The notes under the pieces are model-generated. The model made no database searches and was not told the DNA's origin. It was given only the letters and a program-made list of their open reading frames with translations. A stretch of 64,000 bases of DNA, from the NCBI RefSeq assembly GCF_036250675.1, contig NZ_CP109592.1, positions 9,300,001 to 9,364,000 of the forward strand, written 5' to 3'. Made by a program: the position numbers and the translations under genes. The stretch comes from Streptomyces sp. NBC_01689. GTDB taxonomy: Bacteria > Actinomycetota > Actinomycetes > Streptomycetales > Streptomycetaceae. Of the stretch, positions 15,655 to 25,096 are shown piece after piece (within the stretch, counting starts at the first letter, position 1; each line of letters begins with the position of its first letter).

Positions 15655-16881
15655 ATGAGCGGCACACCGCACCTGCCGACACCGTCGGGTCCCTACCTGG
15701 ACGAAGGACCGCTGCCCGCCGACTTCTACGCCTTCGAGGAACTGCTGACGGACGGTGAACGCGAGAGGATCGGGGCCGTCCGGGAGTTCCTCCGTACCCA
15801 GGCCGCACCGATCGTCGACGACTACTGGGCCCGGGCCGAGTTCCCGTTTCAGCTGATCGAGGGCATCGGGCGCCTCGGTCTGGTGGACTGGGCCGACCCG
15901 GACTCCACGCAACCCAGGCCGACGAACCTCTTCTCGGGCTTCCTGGCGCTGGAGTTCGCGCACGCCGACGCGTCTCTGGCGACGTTCTCCGGCGTGCACA
16001 CGGGCCTGGCGATGGGCACCATCCTGGCCTGCGGCTCCGAGGAACAGCGCAGACGCTGGCTGCCGGCCATGAGCCGCTTCGAGAGGATCGGCGCTTTCGC
16101 GTTGACGGAGCCGCATGGAGGGTCCGATGTCGCGGGCGGTCTGCGGACGACCGCGCGCAGGGACGGTGACGAATGGGTCCTCGACGGCGCCAAGCGGTGG
16201 ATCGGGAACGCCACGTTCGCCGACGTGGTGGTCGTCTGGGCCCGTGACGTCGACACCCAGCACGTCCTGGGCTTCGTCGTGGAGAAGGACACCCCCGGAT
16301 TCACCGCGACGAAGATCGAGAACAAGATGGCCCTGCGCATCGTGCAGAACGCCGACATCGTCCTCGAGGGCTGCCGCGTTCCGGAGGCAAACCGGCTGCA
16401 GAACGCGAACTCCTTCAAGGACACCGCGGGCATCCTGCGCCAGACGCGCAGCGGTGTGGCCTGGCAGGCGGTGGGGGTGATGTTCGGCGCCTACGAGATC
16501 GCCCTGAAGTATGCGAAGGAGCGCGAGCAGTTCGGGCGCCCGATCGGAGGTTTCCAGCTCGTGCAGGACCTGCTGGTGAAGATGCTCGGCAACGCCACGG
16601 CCTCCTGCGGGATGGTGACGCGCCTCGCGCAGTTGCAGGACGCGGGCATCTTCCGGGACGAGCAGTCGGCCCTGGCGAAGGCCTACTGCACGGTCCGGAT
16701 GCGCGAGAACGTGGGATGGGCCCGGGAGCTCCTGGCCGGCAACGGAATCGTCCTCGACTACAAGGTCGGCCGGTTCGTCGCCGACGCGGAGGCCCTGTAC
16801 TCGTACGAGGGCACGCGGGAGATCCAGACCCTGATCGTCGGACGTGCCGTCACCGGTGGCCTCAGCGCGTTCGTGCGGTGA
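15655..16881 (+). CDS. Acyl-CoA dehydrogenase (glutaryl-CoA dehydrogenase-like)
   Basis: A 408-residue FAD-dependent acyl-CoA dehydrogenase, removing the alpha and beta hydrogens of an acyl-CoA and passing electrons to ETF. Seen: ALTEPHGGSDVAGGLRTTARR and DEWVLDGAKRWIGNA (substrate/FAD loop), EREQFGRPIGGFQLVQDLLVKM, and the C-terminal YEGTREIQTLIVGRAVTG, in which the Glu after the Tyr is the usual base in glutaryl-CoA-type enzymes. ATG 15655 has GAGGGAGACAGCC in front. Five bases separate it from a CoA-transferase gene. The pair would activate and oxidise a (di)carboxylic acid. The identity of the acid is not visible. Confidence 0.9.
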   Translation: MSGTPHLPTPSGPYLDEGPLPADFYAFEELLTDGERERIGAVREFLRTQAAPIVDDYWARAEFPFQLIEGIGRLGLVDWADPDSTQPRPTNLFSGFLALEFAHADASLATFSGVHTGLAMGTILACGSEEQRRRWLPAMSRFERIGAFALTEPHGGSDVAGGLRTTARRDGDEWVLDGAKRWIGNATFADVVVVWARDVDTQHVLGFVVEKDTPGFTATKIENKMALRIVQNADIVLEGCRVPEANRLQNANSFKDTAGILRQTRSGVAWQAVGVMFGAYEIALKYAKEREQFGRPIGGFQLVQDLLVKMLGNATASCGMVTRLAQLQDAGIFRDEQSALAKAYCTVRMRENVGWARELLAGNGIVLDYKVGRFVADAEALYSYEGTREIQTLIVGRAVTGGLSAFVR

Positions 16882-16886
16882 CGGCG

Positions 16887-18116
16887 ATGACCACCGAATC
16901 CGTCTTCACCGGCCTGAAGGTCCTCGACGCGTCCTCGTTCATCGCGGGACCGGCGGCGGCCACCGTGCTCTCCGACTTCGGAGCGGACGTCATCAAGATC
17001 GAACCGCCGGGCATGGGCGATCCCCAGCGGCGGCTGAGTTCCGTGCCGCCCAGTCCCCGCGCGCGGGCCAACTATGGATGGCACCTCACCAACCGGAACA
17101 AGCGGGGCATGGTGCTCGACCTGAAGGCACCGGCCGCCGTCGAGGTCCTCAAGCGGCTCGTGGAATGGGCCGACGTGGTGATCACCAACTTCCCGCACGG
17201 CACCCGCGAGAAGCTCCACCTCGGCTACGAGGAGGTCTCCGGCTGGAACCCGAGGGTCGTCTACGCCGACATCACCGGCTTCGGCGACGCGGGACCCGAC
17301 GCCCGGCAGCCGGGCTTCGACCTCACCGCCTACTGGTCCCGCAGCGGCCTGCTCGCCTCCACCCGCGACGCGGGCGCCCCACCGACCGTCCCGGTCTGGG
17401 GAAGCGGCGACTACATGTCGGCGATCGGCATCTACGCGGCGATCGTGACGGCCCTCTACCGGCGGGAGCGGACGGGACAGGGCACCAGCGTCGGCACCTC
17501 GCTGCTCGCCGAGGGCGTGTGGGCCACCGGGACACTCGTGGCGGGAGCGCTCGCCGGCGGCACGCCGTTCGAACTGCACGACCGGAAGGCACCGGCCAAC
17601 CCGCTGATCAACCCGTACCGGACCGCGGACGGCGAGTGGTTCATGCTGGTCGCCTCACCCCCGCACTGGCCGGGGCTGACGCGGGCCGTGGGACACCCCG
17701 AGCTGCTGGAGGACCCCCGGTTCGCGGACCTGGAGGGTTTCGTACGGAACGCGGCCGCGCTGAGCGAGCTGCTCGACACCGAGTTCCGCTCGCGGCCCTT
17801 CGCGCACTGGAAGGACGTCCTGGGCCGGGAACGGATCACCTACAGTCTCATCCAGACGCCGGAGGAGACCGTCCAGGACCCGCAGCTGCGGGCCAACGAC
17901 ATCGTCGTGCCCCTGGAAGGGGTCGAGGGTCTGACGGAGACCATCAGCAGCCCCGTCAACCTGCGTGGCGTACCGAAGGTCCCGGCGCGACGCGCACCGG
18001 ATCTGGGCGAGCACACCGACGAGATCCTCACCCAACTGGGCTTCGGCGCCTCCGAGATCGCCGGGCTGCGCACGCAGGGAGCGATCCCCGGCACCTCCGA
18101 GGCGCCGTCGCCGTGA
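16887..18116 (+). CDS. CaiB/BaiF family (class III) CoA-transferase
   Basis: A 409-residue family III CoA-transferase, transferring CoA between carboxylates through an aspartyl intermediate. Seen: LKVLDASSFIAGPAAATVLSDFGADVIKIEPPGMGDPQR (N-terminal Rossmann signature), NRNKRGMVLDLKAP, QPGFDLTAYWSRSG with the Asp expected to be catalytic, and YRTADGEWFMLVASPPHWPGLTRA. The ATG follows the upstream stop by 5 bp with no separate ribosome binding site, so it is translationally coupled to the acyl-CoA dehydrogenase. Together they form a compact acid-degradation unit. Confidence 0.92.
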   Translation: MTTESVFTGLKVLDASSFIAGPAAATVLSDFGADVIKIEPPGMGDPQRRLSSVPPSPRARANYGWHLTNRNKRGMVLDLKAPAAVEVLKRLVEWADVVITNFPHGTREKLHLGYEEVSGWNPRVVYADITGFGDAGPDARQPGFDLTAYWSRSGLLASTRDAGAPPTVPVWGSGDYMSAIGIYAAIVTALYRRERTGQGTSVGTSLLAEGVWATGTLVAGALAGGTPFELHDRKAPANPLINPYRTADGEWFMLVASPPHWPGLTRAVGHPELLEDPRFADLEGFVRNAAALSELLDTEFRSRPFAHWKDVLGRERITYSLIQTPEETVQDPQLRANDIVVPLEGVEGLTETISSPVNLRGVPKVPARRAPDLGEHTDEILTQLGFGASEIAGLRTQGAIPGTSEAPSP

Positions 18117-18258
18117 GCCCGGGGGCCGTCGTTTCCCGGCCGGTGGTTCGTCGGTCCACCCCGTGGGACTGAACGTCCCGTCGGCGGCGGCCGGGTTCCG
18201 GGACGGGGGACGCCCCGGGTACGGCCGACGACCGGAACGCGGCGGAGGCCACCGGGCC

Positions 18259-19020
18259 TCACGTGCGCTGAGGACCTCGCCCGCCCGGTCGGGTCTCCGT
18301 GGCCAGGCAGGAGCATCCCGCGGAAGCGCAGACGGCGTCTCCCAGCGCGATGACGGCGAGGCGCAGGTCCTCGGGGAGGGGTGCGGACCCGGGACCGGGG
18401 AGGAGTCCGTGCTGCCTGCCCCAGAGCGGGCCCGGGGCGGGCGGGCCCGTCCTCCTCGGCGGGGCCGGCGCCCTCGTCGGCGTCCGTCCTCCGGACCCGG
18501 CGGCGCTCCCCGCGGCCCCGCCGTCCGGGCCGGAGCCATGACCGGCCACCACCGTCCGGGCCTCCCGCACCATCCGGCCCCAGCAGGTCACCGGCCGTTC
18601 CTCGGCCGGTGGGCCGACCGTTCCCGGCCGGTGGCCCGCGTCCGGGGGAGCGGAAGGCGTCGACGTGCCACGCGTGCCCGGAACGCTCCCCGCCGCGGAC
18701 GCCGTACGCACCGGAGACCAGGCATGCGCGTCCCTCGTCAGCGTGTCGACGCGGGTGGCCGCCTCGGCCCGGGCGGTCGCCAGCGCGTCCAGGATGTCCT
18801 GGGCGAGATCGGCGGCGGGCATCTCCCCGCACCGCTTGCCGGTGAACCGGATCCTCGGTGCCCCGCCCCCGGCGCCCACCGTCGCCTCCACGACTCCGTC
18901 CCTGGACTGCGCGGTCACCGACAGCGTGCGCAGCTGCAGCCTGGCGCGCGCCACGGCCACGTACCGGCCGGCGAAGTCGGCGAGAAGCGCCTCCAGACGG
19001 GTTCCCTCTGACGTGTCCAC
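18259..19020 (-). CDS. YbaB/EbfC-like N-terminal domain protein with low-complexity tail
   Basis: A 253-residue protein. The first 100 residues resemble YbaB/EbfC nucleoid-associated proteins found in ESX-type and Streptomyces loci: LEALLADFAGRYVAVARARLQLRTLSVTAQSRDGVVEATVG, then RFTGKRCGEMPAADLAQDILDALATARAEA. The rest is Pro/Gly/Arg-rich and probably disordered, ending with a small Cys-containing segment (GDAVCASAGCSCLATE). The start is GTG 19020, which has AGGGGAG at good spacing; ATG 19050 is possible but lacks one. Function unknown; DNA binding is inferred from the family. Confidence 0.65.
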   Translation of the reverse strand: MDTSEGTRLEALLADFAGRYVAVARARLQLRTLSVTAQSRDGVVEATVGAGGGAPRIRFTGKRCGEMPAADLAQDILDALATARAEAATRVDTLTRDAHAWSPVRTASAAGSVPGTRGTSTPSAPPDAGHRPGTVGPPAEERPVTCWGRMVREARTVVAGHGSGPDGGAAGSAAGSGGRTPTRAPAPPRRTGPPAPGPLWGRQHGLLPGPGSAPLPEDLRLAVIALGDAVCASAGCSCLATETRPGGRGPQRT

Positions 19021-19161
19021 AGGTCTCCCCTGCCAGGGCGGTCCTTCCACGGGCCGGCCGCTTTCCTATGTGCTCTTCATGCAGAACACGCGAGCCCGCG
19101 GGAGAAGGTTCACAAAACCTCTACAGATGTCCGCGGCGGCCGGAGATGTCGCAGAGCGGGG

Positions 19162-19710
19162 TCACCGATCGCCCGACACCAGCGCGTACATGAACATGTC
19201 CCGGCGTTCGTCGCCCACCCGCTGCCACTTCCGCAGGAGCCCCTCCCGCTGGAAACCGGCTCGTTCGGCGGTGCGTACGGAGGCCAGGTTCCAGGGCTCC
19301 ACCCACAGTTCGAGCCGGGGAATCCGCAGATCGCGCAGGGCCCAGCCCACCACCGCGTCGACGGCGGCCAGCGCCGTGCCGTGACCGCGCGCCGACTTCA
19401 CGACCCAGTAACCCAAGGAGGCACGGCCCTGTTCCAGGTCCCTCAGCCACAACCCCACCTGTCCGACAGGGCGGTCGTCGGCGGTCACGACGACGAACGG
19501 GTACCCGGCCCTCGTGGTCGCGCGGGTCCACTGCCGCTCGACGAACGCGACCCCGGCCGGCTCGGTATAGGGCGAGGGGACGGTCGTGATCGACGGGATG
19601 TACTCGTCCTGTGCCGCCTCATGGACCAACGGCAGGTCCGCGAGGCGCCACGGCCGAAGGGTGAGTCCACCGTCCGCGGCGAGTACGGGTACGTCGAGAG
19701 GCTGCTGCAT
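19162..19710 (-). CDS. GNAT family N-acetyltransferase (RimJ/RimL-like)
   Basis: A 182-residue acetyl-CoA-dependent acetyltransferase. Seen: LTLRPWRLADLPLVHEAAQD at the N-terminus, LGYWVVKSARGHGTALAAVDAVVGWAL (the acetyl-CoA pyrophosphate-binding RGHGTA loop), and LELWVEPWNLASVRTAERAGFQREGLLRKW (the N-x-x-S-x-x-x-x-E-x-x-G-F signature of Rim-type enzymes). ATG 19710 is the first start. It has no functional partner next to it; the acceptor could be a protein N-terminus or a small molecule. Confidence 0.88.
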   Translation of the reverse strand: MQQPLDVPVLAADGGLTLRPWRLADLPLVHEAAQDEYIPSITTVPSPYTEPAGVAFVERQWTRATTRAGYPFVVVTADDRPVGQVGLWLRDLEQGRASLGYWVVKSARGHGTALAAVDAVVGWALRDLRIPRLELWVEPWNLASVRTAERAGFQREGLLRKWQRVGDERRDMFMYALVSGDR

Positions 19711-19868
19711 CCGGCCATCCTGACGGAGTCACGGATCTTTCCGCATCCGGGTATCGAACGCCGCGTCGCGACCGCGTGCGCGCCTCGCGCCGACCAGGTC
19801 TGAGGGAGATCGGCGATCCGCGGGAACCGTGCACACGATCGCCCGAGGGGGGACCGGGGCACCGTGCG

Positions 19869-20831
19869 TCAGGTCAGTGTGCGGACGAACTCCGTCGCCG
19901 CGGCGCGCGCGGCCTGCTCCACGAGTCCGATGCCGGCCTCCTCCGTGCTGCAGCCGTTCATCAAAACGGCCGCGTAGAGGATCCGGCCGCCCTTCTCGAT
20001 CCGGCCGACGCTGTTGATGTCCCACAACTTGGTCTGGCTCCTCTGGAGCCAGCCGTTCTTGAGTGCGGTGGGCCGGCCGGGGTCCGCTGCCGCGGACACG
20101 CCCCAGTCCTGGTCCGGCGCGATGTGGTACATGAGGTCCTGGATGTAGGCCTGGGACTCCGCGGCGAGCGCCGACTTCTTGCCGAACACGCTGGACAGGA
20201 GACGGACCTGGTCCACCGCCGTGGTCTGGGTCAGGCCCCAGGCGGTGCCCTCGGCGCCTCGGGTCTCCTTCAGGCCGAGACGCTCGTTGGCCTTGTCCAG
20301 GCCCCGCGCCCCTCCGATGCCCGCCCACAGGGTGCTCGTGGAGTCGTTGTCGCTGTTCTCGATCATGTCGGTCGAGAGGTCACGCTCCTTGGCGGTCAAC
20401 TTCCGTCCGGCGTCCTGCGCCTGGAGCAGGAGGGTGGAGAGTATGTCCACCTTGACGATGCTGGCCGTGTCGAAGACATCCGTGCCGTAGGTCGCCCACT
20501 TCCCGGACTCCGTGTCCAGCACCGCGACCGACATCTGGTCGGAACCGGCGAGCGAGGTGACCTCGGTGAGCCGTGAAGTGAGGTCCAGGGCCCCGGCGGG
20601 AGCCGAGGGGGACGGCTTGGGCGGCCCGGCCGCGGCCTTCTCCTCCGAGCCGCCCAGCCGATGGGCCGCGAACGCGGTGGCGGCCCCGAGGAGCAGGGCA
20701 CCGGTGGCCACCACGACGGTCAACCGACGCCTTCTCCTCGCGCGGCGGCGGCGTTCCGCGGCGCGTTTTCGGCTGCGACCCATGGGTATGTCGCGTCCGC
20801 GTTCGGGGTTGTTCCGGTGGGAACCCGCCAT
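19869..20831 (-). CDS. Class A beta-lactamase-like serine hydrolase, membrane-anchored or exported
   Basis: A 320-residue protein with an Arg-rich N-terminus (about residues 17-40), one hydrophobic segment LTVVVATGALLLGAATAFAA, a Pro/Ser linker and a penicillin-recognising fold. Active-site motifs: SIVK (the Ser-x-x-Lys tetrad in FDTASIVKVDI), SDN (ENSDNDST) and KNG in place of KTG (TALKNGWLQ). These are the three elements of class A serine beta-lactamases/transpeptidase-like hydrolases. The basic, non-cleaved-looking signal suggests an exported anchored protein. ATG 20831 has GGAGA at 9 bases; a downstream ATG (20783) lacks one. Real beta-lactamase activity is unproven; many such proteins are of unknown substrate. 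Confidence 0.85.
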   Translation of the reverse strand: MAGSHRNNPERGRDIPMGRSRKRAAERRRRARRRRRLTVVVATGALLLGAATAFAAHRLGGSEEKAAAGPPKPSPSAPAGALDLTSRLTEVTSLAGSDQMSVAVLDTESGKWATYGTDVFDTASIVKVDILSTLLLQAQDAGRKLTAKERDLSTDMIENSDNDSTSTLWAGIGGARGLDKANERLGLKETRGAEGTAWGLTQTTAVDQVRLLSSVFGKKSALAAESQAYIQDLMYHIAPDQDWGVSAAADPGRPTALKNGWLQRSQTKLWDINSVGRIEKGGRILYAAVLMNGCSTEEAGIGLVEQAARAAATEFVRTLT

Positions 20832-21483
20832 GCCTGTGTCTCTCCTCACGCCTGGGGCGGCGCCTGCGGTGGTGGACGAATGGTTCGCGGCGCGTCGGCA
20901 CCGCGGAAGGGCGGACCGGGCGGCACGCGCGCCGGTGGACACCCTCTCCGGTGGTCTGCCGCGTGGCAGAACGGTGAACAGAAGCGGGACCGGAATCCGG
21001 TGGCGCCTCGGACTCCAGCTCCGGGCCTAAGCCGGAACGTGCGGCTGACGGCGTCGGCGGGACGCGGGCCGGGTTCCCGAGGCTCCTGGGCATGGCGGAT
21101 TTCGCGGCCGTCCGCACCATGAGGCCCCACCCCGCGGTGCGGGGGGCCTGGCGCGTCCGCTCCCGCGCGAGCCGGTGAGGCTCGGACGGGTGACTGCGAC
21201 ACTCATGGAAATCCGTTCAGTTCTGCGGTACGCGCCGGAAGCGGCACCGGTTCGAGCGGACGGCCCCGCGAGATCGACCACACCGGAGAAGTGACGATCA
21301 TCCCGTGGTGGCCGGTGTGCTTCAAGGGGCAGCCGGGGCCGACCGTGACCGCGGCGGCGAGTCGGCACCCCGCGTGCCGCGTCTGCTGTTCATGCCGAGC
21401 CGCCGGCCGGGCCGGGTCCGGGTGGGCCCTCCACCGACAGTACGTGCCGGACCCGGTCGAAGGTTCACCGCACCGATGCCCGC

Positions 21484-21509
21484 CCGTTCACCGGAGGAAC
21501 AACCGGTGA
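21484..21509. repeat. Perfect inverted repeat GTTCACCGG-N8-CCGGTGAAC
   Basis: Nine-base arms 21484-21492 and 21501-21509, with AGGAACAA between them. It could be a protein-binding operator or a short RNA hairpin. No adjacent gene defines its role. Confidence 0.6.
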
Positions 21510-21666
21510 ACGCGGCCGGAGGGACGTTCTCCTCGACGGGGAGACCAGGAAGCCGTGTCCGGGGGCGCGGTGTGAAACCGGTCACCGAAAGGGCTGCGCG
21601 GAACGGCCGTTGAAAGGACTGCGCGCAACGCGCTCCGCGTGGTGGGGCCTTCGGAATCCCCGAGTC

Positions 21667-21703
21667 GGGGCCCGGCGCGAGTTGTTCACCCGCGCCGGGC
21701 CCC
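21667..21703. terminator. Perfect 13-bp GC hairpin in gene-free region
   Basis: GGGGCCCGGCGCG (21667-21679), an 11-base loop and CGCGCCGGGCCCC (21691-21703). It is a very stable symmetric hairpin of the kind that ends transcription in actinomycetes. It lies about 320 bp beyond the stop of the minus-strand gene at 22023, or after an unrecognised plus-strand transcript. Confidence 0.6.
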
Positions 21704-22022
21704 TGTCCCGCTCGTACCCTCGCCCCCCACGGGTCAGGGCAGAACGGGAGTCCTCGGCGCGGCCCGTTCGGGCGGCGCCGCCACCCGCCGGAATCCCCGG
21801 CGGCGACGCCCGTCGCCTCCCGGGTGCCACCGGCGGTGAGTCCCTTCACCCAGAACACGGAACGCGCCCACGGCGGGGTTCACACGACTTCCCGCGCCTC
21901 GGGACATCGCTCGGGGTCCTTCGCGCACGCCCGGAGAGAAGGACCGCCCCGGCCTCCCGGAAGGGGATTCCCTCGAAGGGCCGTCGGCCGACGGGCGGCG
22001 CGTCGACGGGTGCCGTCCAACG

Positions 22023-22574
22023 TCAGTGCAGCGCGACGACTTCGACGGCACCCACCCCGCGCCTCAGCGAGCGCACGAGAATGTCGAAGAGGTATCTCTC
22101 GTCCTGGCGCGGACGCAGGGTCACGGTGCCGCCCGGGGCGAGCTCGGGAGCCGGTGCGATACGCCGGTCGCCCTCATGCTTTCCGCTCACCGAGGTCACC
22201 GTCACCGGTGTACGGCCGACATTGCGCAGGGTCACGGACGTGGTCCGGGGGCAGTGCCCGCGATGGTCCGACGCACAGCGGTAACGCACGTCGCCGAAAG
22301 CGGTCGTGCCGCACGACACGTCGTAACGAGGGTCGGACAGCGACTTGCACACCGCGCCTCTCACGATGACCGCGGGACCTCGGTCCCGGTGTGCCGCGTC
22401 CGTCGGTGAATGCACCGTGACGGCGCAGAGAACGCACGCGAACACGACGGCGGTGAGGGAGACCCGCACCAAGAACCGTGTCGCACCTCGTGCGCCCCAG
22501 GATTTCCCGGTGGCGGCCAGGGGCCGAGCGGTCGGGTTGCGCCGGCGATGGACCGATCGCGAAAGAACGCGCAT
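22023..22574 (-). CDS. Exported or membrane-anchored hypothetical protein with four extracellular cysteines
   Basis: A protein of about 183 residues that I do not recognise. It has a basic N-terminus, one hydrophobic segment (about residues 35-54, FLVRVSLTAVVFACVLCAVTV), and an extracellular part with Cys residues spaced C-KSLSDPRYDVS-C, then R-C and H-C, suggesting two disulfides. The later part, with strands VTLRNVGRTPVTVTSVSG and GGTVTLRPRQDERYLFDILV, looks like an Ig-like beta sandwich of the kind seen in cell-wall or exported proteins. The start is uncertain: ATG 22574 or GTG 22646, neither with a good ribosome binding site. It lies 90 bp after the Bax inhibitor-like gene on the same strand. 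Confidence 0.6.
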   Translation of the reverse strand: MRVLSRSVHRRRNPTARPLAATGKSWGARGATRFLVRVSLTAVVFACVLCAVTVHSPTDAAHRDRGPAVIVRGAVCKSLSDPRYDVSCGTTAFGDVRYRCASDHRGHCPRTTSVTLRNVGRTPVTVTSVSGKHEGDRRIAPAPELAPGGTVTLRPRQDERYLFDILVRSLRRGVGAVEVVALH

Positions 22575-22664
22575 GACGAAGAGGGATTCCCACCGATGGT
22601 CGGGGCGAGTGAGGCGGAAGCGTGAGCGGCGACCGGCCGGGGTCACGGAACACCGGTGGCCACG

Positions 22665-23537
22665 TCAGTCGTCCTCCACCGGGATCAGCGCGGCCGGTCG
22701 CAGTGCCTCCACGTAGAGCCACGTCAGCGACAGTGTCAGCCCGTACGCCGCCGCCCAGGAATCCTGGCGCAGAGCACCGTGCGTGAGGCCGTCCTCGACC
22801 TGCCGGAAGTGCAGGGCGAGGACGGGCACCGCCGCCCCGATGCCGGTGACCCCGCAGAGAACGCCGAGAGGGACCTGGCGGAATCCCAGGCCCGCGGCGC
22901 CGAGGACCGGGAACAGCAGCACGTCGCCCACCATCAGCAGGACCAGCCCCGTCGTCGCCGCGCAGAGGAAGCCGTACCACCGCTCGCCGACACGTATCCA
23001 TCGCAGTGCGTACGCCGCCAGGACACCGGCGAAGCCCGCCATGGTCCCGAGGACGAGCTGGACGAACACTCCGGGAGAGGTCTGTGTCGACGCCGTGTTG
23101 GAAAGGACCCCGAGGAACAAGCCCTCGCACACCGCGTGAGCGAGAGCCAGGCCGGGCGACGGACGGTCGCTCCGGCACCGGATCAGGGTCAGGACGGCCG
23201 CGGTGGTGCCCGCCCCGCCGACGAGATCGTAGGACCAGCCCGTGCGGGTGGGAGGCACCGGCGGGGCCGTCCAGGACACGACAGCCGTGAGCACCGTCAG
23301 GGCGAACGCCAGGGCGGTGCGGACGAGGACGCCCCTCATCGTCATCAGATCGGCGACGAGGAGGAGCAGATGCGCGGACTCGTCCCCCTGCGCCGGGGAG
23401 GCGTCCCGGGGCGAACCGATCGGGTCGCGTGCGACGACGGCTTCGATCAGGGGTGCCGGGCCCCTGGCCGTCGTCTTGCGGCCCTCCTGACGTCTGAACC
23501 CCCGGCGGCTCAGAAGGACGGGGTTACTGCTCTTCAA
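22665..23537 (-). CDS. Bax inhibitor-1/YccA family membrane protein
   Basis: A 290-residue polytopic membrane protein. The start MKSSNPVLLSRRGF matches the conserved beginning of actinobacterial YccA proteins and is encoded from a TTG at 23537 with AAAGG 7 bases before it. After a longer than usual hydrophilic insert (about residues 15-60) come about seven hydrophobic helices. The C-terminus keeps FRQVEDGLTHGALRQDSWAAAYGLTLSLTWLYVEALR, which contains the acidic and aromatic pattern of the family. Members modulate FtsH-type proteolysis or leak calcium; which applies here is unknown. The insert and the TTG start are the odd points. Confidence 0.85.
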   Translation of the reverse strand: MKSSNPVLLSRRGFRRQEGRKTTARGPAPLIEAVVARDPIGSPRDASPAQGDESAHLLLLVADLMTMRGVLVRTALAFALTVLTAVVSWTAPPVPPTRTGWSYDLVGGAGTTAAVLTLIRCRSDRPSPGLALAHAVCEGLFLGVLSNTASTQTSPGVFVQLVLGTMAGFAGVLAAYALRWIRVGERWYGFLCAATTGLVLLMVGDVLLFPVLGAAGLGFRQVPLGVLCGVTGIGAAVPVLALHFRQVEDGLTHGALRQDSWAAAYGLTLSLTWLYVEALRPAALIPVEDD

Positions 23538-23877
23538 CGCGGGCCTTTCGACTGCGGAACTTCAAGATCGACACATGTCCGGCGATCCGTGGCGCGAGAC
23601 CCCGGGGATCCGTCGGCCGCCCGAGTGCGCACACAGGAGCCGGCCGCCCGCGTCCCGCCGCAAGGGGTGACGCGGCGGGAGCTTGTCGCCGGAGCGGCGT
23701 GCGGGGGCGACCGAGTGTCCCTGGCCTTGCCGCCTCACGGACCGTGGCGGCGAGAGGCCCCGCACGGTGAGAACGTCTCCTCGGGGCCGGGAGGTTCACG
23801 TCGGATCCGGGAAGCCGCTCTCGGACCGTTGGTGCGGCCCGCGAGGCCAGGACGGCCGCGCCGATGGGTCGCCCGGG
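23538..23877. other. Intergenic region without a supported gene
   Basis: About 340 bp between the Bax inhibitor-like gene start and the MDR dehydrogenase stop. No frame shows a family signature, and no clear hairpin or promoter consensus was found. Confidence 0.4.
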
Positions 23878-24852
23878 TCAGCCGGAGTACCGGATGCGGT
23901 GACACAGGGCCGGGATCTCTCCCGAGGCGAGGCGCGGCATGATCTCCGGCAGCTCCTCGAAGGCGCTTTCGCCGGTGATCAAGGCGTCCAGAGCCGGATC
24001 GGCGAGCAGTTCGAGCGCGAGGGCGAGCCGCTCCGCGTACGTACGGGAGGCCCGGGCGGGCGAGACCGTACCGACCTGGCTGCTGCGGACGGAGAGCCGA
24101 CGGGAGTGGAAGGCCTCGCCGAGCGGCAGCGTCACGCGCCGGTCGCCGTACCAGCTCAGTTCCAGGACCGTCCCCTCGGGCCGCAGCAGCTCCAGTGCGC
24201 GAGCGAGGCCCTGCTCGGTGGCGCTGGCGTGCACCACGAGGTCGCACTCGCCCCGTGCCTCGGCCGGGGACGCGAACTCGGCACCGAGCGCCGCGGCGAC
24301 CTCGGCCCGCGCCGGATCGGCGTCCACCAGCTGCAGCCGTACGCCGGGGAAGCGGGCCAGCAGCGCGGCCACCGAGCAGCCGACCATGCCCCCGCCGATC
24401 ACGGCGATCCGGTCGCCGATCAGCGGCGCGGCGTCCCACAGCGCGTTGACGGCGGTCTCCACGGTGCCCGCGAGGACCGCTCGCTCGGCCGGCACTCCGG
24501 CGGGCAGCGGAGTGACCGCGCTCGCCGGCACCACGTAGCGGGTCTGGTGCGGGTACAGGCAGAAGACGGTGCGGCCGAGGAGGTGCTTGGGCCCCTCCTC
24601 CACGACCCCGACGCTGAGGTAGCCGTACTTCACCGGGCCGGGGAAGTCGCCCTCCTGGAAGGGGGCACGCATGGTCTCGTACTGGCTGTGGGGCACTCCG
24701 CCGCGGAAGACCAGCGTCTCGGTGCCCCGGCTGACCCCCGACCACAGCGCCTTCACCAGGACCTCGCCCTCGGCGGGCTCCGGCAGGCTTACGTCGCGCA
24801 TTTCCCCGCGGCCCGGCGCGTGGAGCCAGAAAGCACGTGCGGAACGGTCCAT
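23878..24852 (-). CDS. MDR-type (zinc-alcohol dehydrogenase-like) oxidoreductase
   Basis: A 324-residue medium-chain dehydrogenase/reductase-like protein. Seen: the GroES-like part with [57 protein letters not shown], and the Rossmann loop [22 protein letters not shown] near residue 160. It lacks the usual catalytic zinc ligands (Cys of CGSD and GHE) in the N-terminal half. This subclass is known in actinobacteria next to PTPS-like genes; here a PTPS-like gene lies 2.2 kb away. ATG 24852 has a strong AGGAGGAC ribosome site. The substrate is unknown. Confidence 0.82.
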   Translation of the reverse strand: MDRSARAFWLHAPGRGEMRDVSLPEPAEGEVLVKALWSGVSRGTETLVFRGGVPHSQYETMRAPFQEGDFPGPVKYGYLSVGVVEEGPKHLLGRTVFCLYPHQTRYVVPASAVTPLPAGVPAERAVLAGTVETAVNALWDAAPLIGDRIAVIGGGMVGCSVAALLARFPGVRLQLVDADPARAEVAAALGAEFASPAEARGECDLVVHASATEQGLARALELLRPEGTVLELSWYGDRRVTLPLGEAFHSRRLSVRSSQVGTVSPARASRTYAERLALALELLADPALDALITGESAFEELPEIMPRLASGEIPALCHRIRYSG

Positions 24853-25003
24853 GGTCGTCCTCCTGAACGAGGGTGTGGGTGTGCGGGCATGGTCGCGGAC
24901 CGCCCTGGGGAGGGCGTCGTCCGCCGTACGGTCGTCGGCCGCGGCCGACGCGGACCTCTTCGGGACCGCGGGCGGCCTGCCTTGGGGCTGGCCTGACGGG
25001 AGC

Positions 25004-25029
25004 GGGGCCCGGCGTGAGCGCCGGGCCCC
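25004..25029 (-). terminator. Perfect 11-bp GC hairpin after the lipase gene
   Basis: GGGGCCCGGCG (25004-25014), loop TGAG, CGCCGGGCCCC (25019-25029). It lies 68 bp past the stop of the minus-strand SGNH lipase and before the MDR gene start, so it probably separates the two transcripts. Confidence 0.75.
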
Positions 25030-25096
25030 CGGCACGCCCTCAGGACGTGCCTCTCAGGGACGGTGGACGGGTGTCACCGCCCTATGCCCAGGACTC

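Larger units (their letters stand above)
20832..22022. other. 1.2-kb region without a supported gene
   Basis: Every frame on both strands here is Arg/Pro/Gly-rich with no domain signature. Two strong inverted repeats (21484-21509 and 21667-21703) are the only structured elements. It may be regulatory, decayed, or hold a small RNA. Confidence 0.5.

Noticed and set aside
22656..23942. A 428-codon plus-strand frame across the Bax inhibitor-like gene
   Set aside because: It is antisense shadow with low-complexity composition. The minus-strand Bax inhibitor-1 sequence is unambiguous.
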